From NCBI RefSeq assembly GCF_902498845.1, contig NZ_CABVLM010000011.1, positions 124,001-188,000 on the forward strand: DNA of 64,000 bases, read 5' to 3'. How positions within the stretch are numbered: position 1 is the first letter of the stretch; the number at the start of each line of letters is the position of its first letter. Positions 47,881-57,302 of this stretch are shown piece after piece. The notes beneath the pieces were generated by a model. It was not told where the DNA came from, ran no database searches, and worked only from the letters and a program-made list of their open reading frames with translations. The position numbers and the translations under genes were made by a program. The stretch is from Pseudoalteromonas rhizosphaerae. Its GTDB lineage: Bacteria > Pseudomonadota > Gammaproteobacteria > Enterobacterales > Alteromonadaceae.

Positions 47881-49002
47881 CTAACCTTGCGCTACTGATT
47901 TACGAAAGCGCATTAATGCAACAGTAAAAAACACACTGCCAATAACAACTAACGCTAAAAAGTAAGGCCAAACTACATCCCACCCTGCTCCTCGGTATAA
48001 AATTGCTTGAGCAAATTTTACAAAATGCGTTGTTGGCGCCAATAACATTATATTTTGCACCACCTCAGGCATACTTTCATGCGGCGTAACACCACCAGAG
48101 AGCATTTGTAATGGTAATAAAATTAAGATCATCAGTAACCCGAGTTGCGGCATGGTGCGCGCCTGCGTTCCTAACAATATACCCAGCGATGTGGTCGCAA
48201 ATAAATGAATAGCAACGCCAAATAAAAATAAGCCTGGCGAGCCATGAATAGGCACTTGTAACAAACCTTCGATCACAATAAATAATGAAAACGTAGTCAG
48301 TAATAAAATCACTAACCCATTGGCCCAAATTTTCGCCATCACTATTTCAAAGGGGCTTAATGGCATCACTAATAAATGCTCTAATGTGCCGTGTTCACGT
48401 TCACGGATCACCGCGGCGCCAGTTAAAATAATCGAAATCATCGTGATCACGTTCATTAATTCCATCACGCTACCAAACCATACGCTTGTCATGTTTGGAT
48501 TAAACATAATGTGCGCCGATTGCTTTATTGGCAGTGAATAAACGGTTCGATAACCTTGCACAAACTCATTTACCTCGCCGTTAATAATGGTTTGAATATA
48601 GTTATCACCAATAAATGCTTGCGACATACGCGTAGCATCTATATTTACTTGAATCGTAGGTTGCTTAGCTGCAAGTACATCACGCTCAAAATAAGGCGGT
48701 ATATTAAGCACAAAAGTATAACGGCCATTATCCATAGCTGAGTCAATATCGCTTAATGAAATACTGTCTGGTGTTTTAAAGTAAGGCTCATAAAAGGCAT
48801 TAATAATACGCTTGGATAATTGCGATTGGTCGTGATCAACAACTGCAATCGGCGCATTATTTAACTCTATCGACGTGGCTGAAGCCACCACATAAATCAG
48901 CCCAGTAAAAGCAAAAAAAACAAATAGCAGTAAAACCTTATCACGCCATAAACTACGCAACTCTTTAATACCTAAATTAACAATGTTTCCGCGACGTTGC
49001 AT
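47881..49002 (-). CDS. yhhJ: ABC-2 type permease (YhhJ-like), partner of RbbA
   Basis: A 373-residue permease with one N-terminal helix, a periplasmic domain and five C-terminal helices with the ABC-2 segment VIREREHGTLEHLLVMPLSPFEIVMAK. The N-terminus (NLGIKELRSLWRDKVLLLFV) follows E. coli YhhJ closely. It is the last gene of the yhiI-rbbA-yhhJ operon, two bases after rbbA. The complex is a predicted tripartite-style exporter; its substrate is unknown. Confidence 0.85.
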   Translation of the reverse strand: MQRRGNIVNLGIKELRSLWRDKVLLLFVFFAFTGLIYVVASATSIELNNAPIAVVDHDQSQLSKRIINAFYEPYFKTPDSISLSDIDSAMDNGRYTFVLNIPPYFERDVLAAKQPTIQVNIDATRMSQAFIGDNYIQTIINGEVNEFVQGYRTVYSLPIKQSAHIMFNPNMTSVWFGSVMELMNVITMISIILTGAAVIREREHGTLEHLLVMPLSPFEIVMAKIWANGLVILLLTTFSLFIVIEGLLQVPIHGSPGLFLFGVAIHLFATTSLGILLGTQARTMPQLGLLMILILLPLQMLSGGVTPHESMPEVVQNIMLLAPTTHFVKFAQAILYRGAGWDVVWPYFLALVVIGSVFFTVALMRFRKSVAQG

Positions 49003-49004
49003 GG

Positions 49005-51806
49005 CTATTTGTCCTGCTTTGGAAGTAAAAATACACTGGCCAGAGTCAGCACAGGTATAAAAACGAATAAAGGCAGTAGCTGGGCTGATAAATCAGAAAA
49101 ATTAAGCGCTTTATTAAAGACCCCTCGACACGCCTCTAAAAAGTAGGTGGTTGGAAACAATTTGCCAATAATCGCACCAAACCCTTCCAAGGAAGAAACA
49201 GGGTCAATTAGCCCACAAAAGTTAACGGCAATCATCAACACAACCACCGTAGTGGCTGCCAATGCTGAAATTTGTGTTTTTGTAAAAGCCGAAATTAACA
49301 GCCCCACCCCCGTAGTCGCTGTAACGTATAATAATGCAGCCAAACTAAGCGCCCAAAAGCTGCCTTTTAGCGCCACACCAAACACGGTAATAGCAAGTGC
49401 GACTAAGCCAAAAAAGCTGATCATACTCACTAAAATGTAAGGCAGCTGTTTGCCAATAATAAATTCCAGCCGGTTAACCGGTGTTACATATAAGTTTATG
49501 ATTGAACCCAACTCTTTTTCCCGCACTACGCCAAGCGCCATCAATATTGCAGGAATAAATACCAGTAGCAGTGGAATAACCGCCGGCACCATGGCCTCAA
49601 TGCTTTTAAAATCTTGGTTATAACGATAGCGAGATTCAATATTAGCTGGCACTAAGTTTGGTACTTGTGCATAAGTGCGCAAAGATAAGTTGGTTAAATA
49701 GCTGTAATACACGCCGCTCATATAACCATTAATCGTTTCTGCCCTAAACGGCATAGAACCATCAATCCACACTACAATTTCAGGTTTACGGCCGCGTTTA
49801 AATTGCTGAGCAAAGTTAGGTGGAATTTCAACGGCCACGCTTAACTCACCACTGCGCATTCGTTTATTAAGTTCTTGCGGGCTTTTAATATCTGCTTTTT
49901 GAATAAAGTAACGTGAACCTGCCATATTTTGAATGTAGTTGCGGCTCTCGGGCGATTGGTCTTGATCTAGTACCGCAAAGCTTAAATCTTCAACATCAAA
50001 TGTAATGCCGTAACCTAAAATAAACAGCAAAATTATCGAGCCCAGCAAAGCAAACGTTAGGCGAATAGGATCGCGCCATAACTCTAGCGTTTCGCGATGC
50101 GCATAACCAAATAACCGCAACAAACTAAATGCGGGGTTAGTGTTATTCTTACGAGTAGCGGGCGCTGTAGCCAAAGCTTTGGGTTTATCAGTTATCGATG
50201 CTTGTATCGCCGAGCTTGCTCCGGCTGCATTTACTGCTTCTTCTAAATATGCAATAAAGGTAGCTTCTAGTGTGTCGGTATTACGCGCTTGGCACAGTGC
50301 AGCTGGCGTATCGCTGGCAAGTATTTTACCTGCATGCATTAACGAAATTCTATCGCAACGTGCTGCTTCATCCATAAAGTGAGTCGAAATAAAAATAGTC
50401 ACGCCTTGTTCGCGCGAAAGCTCAATGAGTAACTGCCAAAAGTCATCCCTTGCAACGGGGTCTACACCCGATGTGGGCTCATCAAGTATGAGCATTTCAG
50501 GGCTATGAACTACCGCAACAGCAAGCGATAAACGCTGGCGAATACCTAGGGGCAAATCGGTAGGAAAATCGTCACTGTATTTTTTAAGGTTAAACCGAGT
50601 AATTAAATCTTTAACGCGCGGCTCTATTTTCTCTGCGGGTAAGTGAAATAAACGAGCATGCAATACCAAGTTTTGCTTCACTGTAAGCTCGTTATAAAGC
50701 GAAAATGCTTGTGACATAAAACCAACGCGTTTGCGGCTTTCGATGTTATTGGCATCGACCTTTTCACCAAACAATTTTGCTTCGCCACTGGTTGTGGGTT
50801 GTAACCCGGTAAGCATTTTCATTGTGGTAGTTTTTCCACAGCCATTTGAGCCTAAAAAGCCAAAAATTTCACCTTGTTCAATACTTAAACTCACGTTGTT
50901 AACAGCGGTAAAATCACCAAATGTTTTACATAATCCATTTGCTTCTATAGCGAACTGGGTTGTGTTTAAGTCTTGTTTACGAGGTGGCACAACTAACCGC
51001 TGATGATCATGACGTTTTTCTTCAGGAAGTAATGCTATAAACGCTTCATCAAGCGATTCTTTATTAGTTTGCATTTTTAGGTTTTGTGGGCTGCCCGTAC
51101 CGATTATTTTCCCATCGTCCATAGCGACTAGCCAATCAAAATCATCGGCTTCTTCCATGTAGGCGGTCGCAACCAGTACGCTCATCGGTGTATTTTCAGC
51201 GCGAATACTGTTTATTAATTGCCAAAATTGACGACGCGATAGCGGATCAACTCCGGTTGTTGGCTCATCTAAAATCAATAATTGAGGGTCATGGATCAAT
51301 GCGCAGCACAAACCGAGTTTTTGTTTCATCCCGCCAGATAGCTTTTCTGCGGGGCGATCGGCAAATGCCTCTAAGCCTGTACTTTTTAAAAGGTTATTAA
51401 TTCGTTGTTTGCGCTCTGCTTTATTTTGAGAAAAAAGGCGACCAAAAAAATCTATATTTTCAAACACAGAAAGTGTTGGGTACACATTTTTGCCAAGCCC
51501 TTGAGGCATGTAAGCAATGCGTGGCGACACCGAATTACGAAAACTACTACTACGCATATTGCCGTTTAATACCTCAACCTCCCCCTCTTGAATCGCCCTT
51601 GCCCCCGCTATAAGTGCCAATAAGCTTGATTTTCCTACGCCATCAGGGCCTATAAACCCAATCATTTTCCCGGCAGGTAATGAAATGCTAATGTTGTCCA
51701 GCACGCGATTATTAGCATAGCGATGACTCACCTTAGTAAGCGTAACTACACTTTCAAGAGGTGGCTGTTGCGCGTTTTTATCAGTGTTATTATTAGCGTT
51801 ATCCAT
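49005..51806 (-). CDS. rbbA: Ribosome-associated ATPase/putative transporter RbbA (YhiH)
   Basis: This 933-residue protein fuses two ABC ATPase domains to an ABC-2 permease domain. Walker A motifs are GPDGVGKSS at 53-61 and GSNGCGKTT near residue 320; signatures LSGGMKQK and the divergent LGIRQRLS; the membrane part starts near residue 580 and includes VVREKELGSIINLYVTPVNR. E. coli RbbA was purified with ribosomes and stimulates E-site tRNA release, yet its gene lies with a HlyD-like protein and a permease, as here. It overlaps the HlyD gene by one base (TAATG). Confidence 0.88.
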   Translation of the reverse strand: MDNANNNTDKNAQQPPLESVVTLTKVSHRYANNRVLDNISISLPAGKMIGFIGPDGVGKSSLLALIAGARAIQEGEVEVLNGNMRSSSFRNSVSPRIAYMPQGLGKNVYPTLSVFENIDFFGRLFSQNKAERKQRINNLLKSTGLEAFADRPAEKLSGGMKQKLGLCCALIHDPQLLILDEPTTGVDPLSRRQFWQLINSIRAENTPMSVLVATAYMEEADDFDWLVAMDDGKIIGTGSPQNLKMQTNKESLDEAFIALLPEEKRHDHQRLVVPPRKQDLNTTQFAIEANGLCKTFGDFTAVNNVSLSIEQGEIFGFLGSNGCGKTTTMKMLTGLQPTTSGEAKLFGEKVDANNIESRKRVGFMSQAFSLYNELTVKQNLVLHARLFHLPAEKIEPRVKDLITRFNLKKYSDDFPTDLPLGIRQRLSLAVAVVHSPEMLILDEPTSGVDPVARDDFWQLLIELSREQGVTIFISTHFMDEAARCDRISLMHAGKILASDTPAALCQARNTDTLEATFIAYLEEAVNAAGASSAIQASITDKPKALATAPATRKNNTNPAFSLLRLFGYAHRETLELWRDPIRLTFALLGSIILLFILGYGITFDVEDLSFAVLDQDQSPESRNYIQNMAGSRYFIQKADIKSPQELNKRMRSGELSVAVEIPPNFAQQFKRGRKPEIVVWIDGSMPFRAETINGYMSGVYYSYLTNLSLRTYAQVPNLVPANIESRYRYNQDFKSIEAMVPAVIPLLLVFIPAILMALGVVREKELGSIINLYVTPVNRLEFIIGKQLPYILVSMISFFGLVALAITVFGVALKGSFWALSLAALLYVTATTGVGLLISAFTKTQISALAATTVVVLMIAVNFCGLIDPVSSLEGFGAIIGKLFPTTYFLEACRGVFNKALNFSDLSAQLLPLFVFIPVLTLASVFLLPKQDK

Positions 51807-52810
51807 TATTCAGGTACTCGTACCTGTAACGACGTAGGCCAATTTTTTTCAGGTGCTAACAACACATAAGCAAGCCCTGGCACCCCTGTTTTTACTTGTT
51901 TGATATGATCTTTTAATAACTGCGAGTCGAGCTTTACCTTAACTCTAAACATCAGTTTATCGCGCTCGTTTCGGGTTTCTACCGATTTAGGGGTAAATTG
52001 CGCCTGTGCAGACACAAACGTCACTTTAGCCGGCAATGTATACTCGGCAACAGCATCAATAACAATGCGCGCTTGAGAGCCTATTGTTACCTTGCCCGCT
52101 TGCGCGGTTGGTAAATATATACTCATATAAACATCGGTTAAATCCAATAACGATAAAACCTTACCACCACTGCCAAGCACTTCGCCAGGCTCAGCTAATC
52201 GATACAATATGCGTCCATTGATTGGTGCTGTGAGCGTGCTGTCGGCTATGTTGCTTTGTAATCGCTCAATACGTGCCTGCGCTGCTTCTATTTCAGCATC
52301 CGACTGCACAACTTTTACGTTTGCCGCGGTTAAAGCAGCTTGCGCAATAGCAGAGGTGGTTCGTTGTTGATCAACCACTTCTTTTGAAATATGGCCTTTT
52401 TCTAATAATTTTGCAGAGCGGCGCAATTCAGTTTGTGCAAAATTAAGCTCACTTTTATGCTGCTCTACAATCGCTAATGCGTATTTACGAGACTCATTAG
52501 CAACACGAAGCCCCGCCTCAGCTTCACGTAACTGTGCATTTAAATCATCAGTATCAATAACCGCTAACGTTTGACCCGCTTTGACCATATCGCCTTCTTG
52601 CACCATAACATCAACTAAGCGGCCCGGTAATTTTGTAGCAATATCGTACTCGGTCGCTTCAATTCGCCCATTTCCATAGGCAACACTGTCAGGGAGTTGT
52701 TCAGCAAATGATGTAGGTTGCAAGGTTTGCCAAGCATACCAGCCAGCCCCCCCCACAATGACCAATACAGCGAGCTTACTCAAAGATTTGAACGTTGATT
52801 TAATTGTCAT
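51806..52810 (-). CDS. yhiI: HlyD/membrane fusion protein (YhiI-like)
   Basis: A 334-residue membrane fusion protein: one N-terminal helix (LAVLVIVGGAGWYAW), a split lipoyl domain (ATKLPGRLVDVMVQEGDMVKAGQTLAVID and DSTLTAPINGRILYRLAEPGEVL), a helical hairpin of about 110 residues between the halves and a beta barrel. It bridges inner-membrane ABC components to the periplasm or an outer-membrane channel. First gene of the yhiI-rbbA-yhhJ operon; ribosome site GGAG nine bases before ATG 52810. Confidence 0.88.
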   Translation of the reverse strand: MTIKSTFKSLSKLAVLVIVGGAGWYAWQTLQPTSFAEQLPDSVAYGNGRIEATEYDIATKLPGRLVDVMVQEGDMVKAGQTLAVIDTDDLNAQLREAEAGLRVANESRKYALAIVEQHKSELNFAQTELRRSAKLLEKGHISKEVVDQQRTTSAIAQAALTAANVKVVQSDAEIEAAQARIERLQSNIADSTLTAPINGRILYRLAEPGEVLGSGGKVLSLLDLTDVYMSIYLPTAQAGKVTIGSQARIVIDAVAEYTLPAKVTFVSAQAQFTPKSVETRNERDKLMFRVKVKLDSQLLKDHIKQVKTGVPGLAYVLLAPEKNWPTSLQVRVPE

Positions 52811-53165
52811 ATGCTAAAACTCCATGTATTAAAAAAGTAATGTAAGTGGGGGTAGTCAAGGTAAAAATTTTTAGGATACAGCACGCTATTTGTTATATGA
52901 AAGCAACCCTGCTTTGTAAGTACAACAAGGGTAGTTGTAATAAGCGATTTAAACGAACTTAAAAATCCAGCTTCACTAATCTACCACCCTCACCGTTAAT
53001 AAAGATGATGTGGATCAATATAAATTAGAGTTAATGCACTAATTATTAGTGATTTTTTAAAACAGCAGGATAAAAGAAAGGGAAAACATCAAGGCACCTA
53101 CTGAGCGCCTTAATATTAATTATGTCAGCGGCAGATTAGCTTACAATTTATAGTAACAAAACCCG
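52811..53165. other. Intergenic region upstream of the yhiI-rbbA-yhhJ operon
   Basis: A 355-base gap holding the operon promoter and, near 53093-53113, a weak AAGGC/GCCTT hairpin that might end the EEP gene on the minus strand. I see no regulator gene, open frame or RNA gene here. Confidence 0.45.
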
Positions 53166-54179
53166 CTACGACCTTAATGCTAAGCTAATCAATACCACGC
53201 CATGATCGGTGCTTAAATCATCACGCTCAAATTCAGGGTTAATTAAATGACGGTCGTAAGTATGGTACTGGCTCACCTCAAAAAAGCTGTCGTCGTAACT
53301 TGAGTCAAACTCGCAAGATAACAAAATATAGTCAAGCACTGAGCTGCTCGCGCCAAAATAATGGGTAGGCTTTCGCTTTAAATCCACTGTATTTTGATTA
53401 TTTTGATTAGCCAAATTTAATTGCGACTTTGCAAATAACTGCCATGCGTCGTTAAGGCAATATTTTGCAAGGTAAGTTTTACTGTCCAACGTGGGGGCAA
53501 AGCGCAGTGTATTTGTTAGTAAATGGCTTAAAACGCCATCGGCTAGGTCGTTATTAAAATCGCCCATTAAAACCATTGGGTTGTGTGTAGATTCGCGGCG
53601 CGCAATGATGTCTATCATCAGTAATGTGGCTTCACTGCCGCGCTGAATAGTTGAGCCCCAACTCCCTGCTATATCGGCTTTTAATAACTCAATAATGTTT
53701 TTTTCGGGTGTGAGGTCTTTGTTTTGCTCATCGAGCTCTATCATTGAGCGCTTAGACTTAAAATGCACCACATAACAATCCGTGTTGCCGATATGCGGTA
53801 AAGTTATTGTAGCTCTAAGCACCTTTCGGCTAAATGTAAAATCATCAGTTAAACCAAGGGTTTTAGCAAGCTCATGGTCATGCTCAACACTTGCCACTTC
53901 AACGATTGGGTATTTAGCAGCAAGTGCTACTACAGGTCGTTTGTAAATAAAGTCGTCGATTACCTGAGGCTCATCTACCACGGCAAAGTACTCATAGCCT
54001 TGCTCTTTAACTAATTCTTTAAGCGACTCAATACTAAATACTTCTTGAAAGCCAATCATATCAGGCTGATGCTCGGTTAAGTAATTTACAAGCCAACGCT
54101 GCTTTTTAGCCCACTGCTCTGCGGTGTATATGCGTTCAAATTCATAATAGGCATTAGGCGGCTCAAGGTAATTAAACAA
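53166..54179 (-). CDS. Endonuclease/exonuclease/phosphatase (EEP) family protein, start codon apparently lost
   Basis: The EEP fold is clear: metal-binding glutamate in IGFQEVFS, VLMGDFNND and the final catalytic STDHGVVL histidine. Substrates of the family range from DNA to phospholipids and inositol phosphates. The coordinates use the first usable start, TTG at 54179, but this cuts the first beta strand: in frame upstream lie codons for ILKIATFN, which together with LFNYLEPP make the normal family opening. No ATG, GTG or TTG precedes them before a stop at 54287; an ACG codon at 54206-54204 stands where ATG would give MILKIATFNLFNYLEPP. The rest of the frame is intact, so the damage is recent, or ACG or ATT is used, or there is a base error. 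Confidence 0.72.
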   Translation of the reverse strand: MFNYLEPPNAYYEFERIYTAEQWAKKQRWLVNYLTEHQPDMIGFQEVFSIESLKELVKEQGYEYFAVVDEPQVIDDFIYKRPVVALAAKYPIVEVASVEHDHELAKTLGLTDDFTFSRKVLRATITLPHIGNTDCYVVHFKSKRSMIELDEQNKDLTPEKNIIELLKADIAGSWGSTIQRGSEATLLMIDIIARRESTHNPMVLMGDFNNDLADGVLSHLLTNTLRFAPTLDSKTYLAKYCLNDAWQLFAKSQLNLANQNNQNTVDLKRKPTHYFGASSSVLDYILLSCEFDSSYDDSFFEVSQYHTYDRHLINPEFERDDLSTDHGVVLISLALRS

Positions 54180-54413
54180 ATTAAAAGTGGCAATTTTAAG
54201 AATCGTATCAGTAATAACCGAATCGTCTGCTGTGGTGTTTAAAAGTGTTTTAGTGTGTGATTCAAGGTTGCTGATAAGGCTGCCCTACTTAAAATATGAA
54301 AAACGATTATAGCGGGTTATGGCTATATTAATCTAAGCGGTGAAAATTTTTCAATATCAAATTCATAGTGTTAATTTACACTAACTTATCATTTTTTAAG
54401 GCACACGGTCATT

Positions 54414-55676
54414 ATGGATTACTCAAACTTCGGCACTAAATTTACTCAACCTAATGGTATTACTCAGTTAATGGAAGATTTAGGTGATGCTAAAAACAGT
54501 AACAATCCAAATATTGTTATGCTCGGTGGTGGTAATCCGGCCTTAGTGCCTGTGGTTAATGATTTTTTTATCAATGAGTTACAAAAGCTTGTTGCTAATA
54601 ATACACTTTCCAACGTATTTGGACTTTACGATGGCCCTGCGGGTAATGATGCATTTCGTGCAGCTCTGGCCAAGCAACTAAAAAGTGAATACTCATGGGA
54701 TTTAACCGCAAATAATATAGCGCTTGGTAATGGCAGCCAAGCCAATTTTTTTGTGTTATTTAATCTGTTAGCTGGCAGTATGCCTGATGGTAGCCATAAA
54801 AAGGTTTTATTTCCGCTGGCACCTGAATATGTCGGCTATGCAGATCAGGGCTTAACTGACGATATGTTTGTAGCAATAAAGCCCGATATCGAAATTTTAA
54901 ATACTGAAAGTGGCTCAAACCAATTTAAATATATCATTGACTTTAAAGCTGTTGAGCAAGTATTAGCAAGCGACAGCAGCATTAGCGCACTGTGTGTGTC
55001 TCGCCCTACTAACCCTACAGGCAATGTCATTACTGATGAAGAAGTACATCATCTCGATTTATTGGCTAAGCAATATAATATCCCACTGATCATTGATAAC
55101 GCCTACGGCGACCCATTCCCTGGGTGTATTTATACCGATGCAAACTTAACCTGGAACTCAAACATTATTTTATGCATGTCACTTTCAAAGCTTGGCCTAC
55201 CGGGTTTGCGAACCGGTATTGTAGTGGCTAACAATGACATAATTAAAGCCATTGGCCGTGTAAATGGCAGTATGGTTTTATCGCCAAACAGTTTTGGCCC
55301 AAGTTTAGTAACACGCCTAATTAATGAAGATGAACTCCTCCCGCTGTGTAAAAATTCAGTGCTGCCTTTTTATCGAGAAAAAGCACAAACAGCAATGAAC
55401 TTGTTTGATGAAATATTTGCCCACCTCCCCGTTTACTTACACAAAGTAGAAGGCGCATTTTTTATGTGGCTGTGGTTTAAAGAGGCAAAAATAACCAGCG
55501 AACAACTTTACCAAAAGCTTAAAGAGCAGGATGTTTATATTATTCCCGGGCATAATTTTTTTATTGGTATTGATGATGCTTGGGCACACAAACACCAGTG
55601 TATTCGCATTAATTATGCAACCGATGCCAGCACTTTGCGAAAAGGCTTAGAGGCCATTAAAGCCGTGATGGCATGA
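54414..55676 (+). CDS. avtA: Valine-pyruvate aminotransferase
   Basis: A fold-type I PLP aminotransferase of 420 residues that follows E. coli AvtA along its length: GITQLMEDL, MLGGGNPA, YDGPAG, FPLAPEYVGYAD, the SRPTNPTGNVITDEE loop and the PLP lysine K259 in CMSLSKLGLPG. AvtA makes valine from 2-oxoisovalerate with alanine as donor, giving pyruvate. It is not in an ilv operon here and is flanked by unrelated genes. Confidence 0.93.
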   Translation: MDYSNFGTKFTQPNGITQLMEDLGDAKNSNNPNIVMLGGGNPALVPVVNDFFINELQKLVANNTLSNVFGLYDGPAGNDAFRAALAKQLKSEYSWDLTANNIALGNGSQANFFVLFNLLAGSMPDGSHKKVLFPLAPEYVGYADQGLTDDMFVAIKPDIEILNTESGSNQFKYIIDFKAVEQVLASDSSISALCVSRPTNPTGNVITDEEVHHLDLLAKQYNIPLIIDNAYGDPFPGCIYTDANLTWNSNIILCMSLSKLGLPGLRTGIVVANNDIIKAIGRVNGSMVLSPNSFGPSLVTRLINEDELLPLCKNSVLPFYREKAQTAMNLFDEIFAHLPVYLHKVEGAFFMWLWFKEAKITSEQLYQKLKEQDVYIIPGHNFFIGIDDAWAHKHQCIRINYATDASTLRKGLEAIKAVMA

Positions 55677-56077
55677 ATTGATATTTAGGGCATTCAAACC
55701 CTTTGCGTGAATACAGTGCGTGCAAAGCGTTTATAGTGCCTATAGTTATTGGCATAAACCTGTGAACAATTTAAGGTTATTCAGTCATCCTCTAAGCCGT
55801 TAAATAAGCCCTAAACTGAGGTAAGCGGTTATTACTTTTATTTGTTGATTGTATTAATTTTGTGCAAACGCGCCACACCCCCTTTAAATTTATATATAAG
55901 TTGGTATGCTACGCGACCTTTTTTAACATATGATTATCATCAAAAAAGGGTTTGCCAAGGGGCGGCTATCGCTGCAAGGCACTTAATATAAGTGGCAGCA
56001 ATAATACAGGCATCGCGTTATAAAACGTTAGATGTAACTTTAAATAGCAATATACAAAAGTACTATTAAGGTCAATT
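55677..56077 (+). promoter_or_regulatory. Leader region upstream of the Nramp-like gene
   Basis: This 401-base gap contains the promoter and leader of the Nramp-like gene. A bulged hairpin lies at 55971-55999: GCTGC pairs with GCAGC and, after an AAGG bulge, CACTT pairs with AAGTG. An 18-codon frame (55930-55986, MIIIKKGFAKG...) overlaps it but lacks a ribosome site. I could not match the manganese yybP-ykoY or magnesium M-box consensus. Confidence 0.35.
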
Positions 56078-57277
56078 ATGCGATTAGGACCAGGACTACT
56101 CGTCACCGCTGCCTTCATTGGACCAGGGACTATTACGACTGCCAGCGTGGCAGGTGCAAACTTTGGTTTTGCACTAATATGGACATTACTGCTTTCAGTA
56201 ATTGCCACCATATTATTACAATCTATGGCGGCGCGCCTTGGCGTAGCCACCGGGCAAGATTTAGCGCAAGCGCTAAGAGCCCACATTGAAACGCCCCTAT
56301 TTAAATCGCTCGCTATATTTTTAGTGATCAGCGCCATTGGAGTAGGCAGTGCCGCCTATGAAGCTGGCAACCTTAGCGGTGCCAGTATGGGATTAATTGA
56401 AATATTTCCTCATGTTAATGCCCAGCTTTGGACGCCACTCATTGCATTTTTAAGTGCGGTGTTACTTTACAGCGGTAAACACAAAGTCGTTGAAAATGCG
56501 CTTATTTTATTAGTGATTTTAATGAGCCTAGTGTTTATCTCTACGTTAGTTATGGCTGCTCCCTCGCTGAGTGATGTGTTAGCAGGGTTTATTCCTAGTA
56601 TGCCAGAGGGTTCAATTACCACGGTACTGGCATTAGTGGGCACCACCATAGTGCCGTATAACTTATTTTTACACTCAGGTGTTTTAGCTGCAAGGCACGA
56701 CAGTAAAAGTGATAAGCAAAAAGTCATTAAGCAAACTAATGTAGATACGGGTGTGTCTATCACCTTAGGTGGCGTGATCACGCTGGCTATTTTATCAACC
56801 GCGTCAGTGGCATTTTATGGCACAGATGCAGGGCAAATTAGCGCTGCCAACATGGCGGTACAACTTGAGCCATTACTTGGCGATGCTGCCCATTACTTTT
56901 TTGCTATTGGCTTATTTGCAGCAGGTTTAACCAGCGCAATTACAGCCCCCCTTGCCGGTGCGTATGCAGTATGTGGCATGTTAGGTTGGTCAAATAAAAT
57001 GGATAACACCCGCTTTAAAAGTGTCGCCATTGTTATTTTATTATTTGGTGCAGCCGTGGCGTCTCTGGGTTTAGACCCTGTTGCCGTGATAATTTTTGCC
57101 CAAGCCGCTAATGGCTTATTACTGCCTATTGTAACCACCTACCTAGTGTGGCTGGTTAACCAAAAAACAGTAATGGGCAAATACACCAACTCACTGCTGG
57201 TAAACTTAGTTACTTTACCGGTGTTAGTGCTTATTTTTGGCCTAAGTGGTTACAAGCTGTTTAGTTTGATTTTTTGA
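56078..57277 (+). CDS. Atypical Nramp-family metal transporter homologue
   Basis: A 399-residue membrane protein with about eleven helices and the Nramp fold signature. The metal site of classical manganese/iron Nramps is changed: the TM1 motif DPGN reads GPGT (residues 15-18) and the TM6 motif MPHN reads VPYN (192-195), so the aspartate, asparagine and methionine ligands are all absent. The flanking context (TTIVPYNLFLHSGVLAARH, GLTSAITAPLAGAYA) is otherwise normal, and the frame is intact. It may move another cation, as the magnesium-carrying Nramp relatives with altered sites do, or work differently. An AAGG ribosome site precedes the start. Confidence 0.8.
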   Translation: MRLGPGLLVTAAFIGPGTITTASVAGANFGFALIWTLLLSVIATILLQSMAARLGVATGQDLAQALRAHIETPLFKSLAIFLVISAIGVGSAAYEAGNLSGASMGLIEIFPHVNAQLWTPLIAFLSAVLLYSGKHKVVENALILLVILMSLVFISTLVMAAPSLSDVLAGFIPSMPEGSITTVLALVGTTIVPYNLFLHSGVLAARHDSKSDKQKVIKQTNVDTGVSITLGGVITLAILSTASVAFYGTDAGQISAANMAVQLEPLLGDAAHYFFAIGLFAAGLTSAITAPLAGAYAVCGMLGWSNKMDNTRFKSVAIVILLFGAAVASLGLDPVAVIIFAQAANGLLLPIVTTYLVWLVNQKTVMGKYTNSLLVNLVTLPVLVLIFGLSGYKLFSLIF

Positions 57278-57302
57278 TACGTTTGCGAGTCTTTCCACCT
57301 TG

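Noticed and set aside
55919-56077. yybP-ykoY manganese riboswitch before the Nramp-like gene
   Set aside because: The GGGGAGUAG-type opening and the matching closing strand of the consensus are missing, although some pairing exists.
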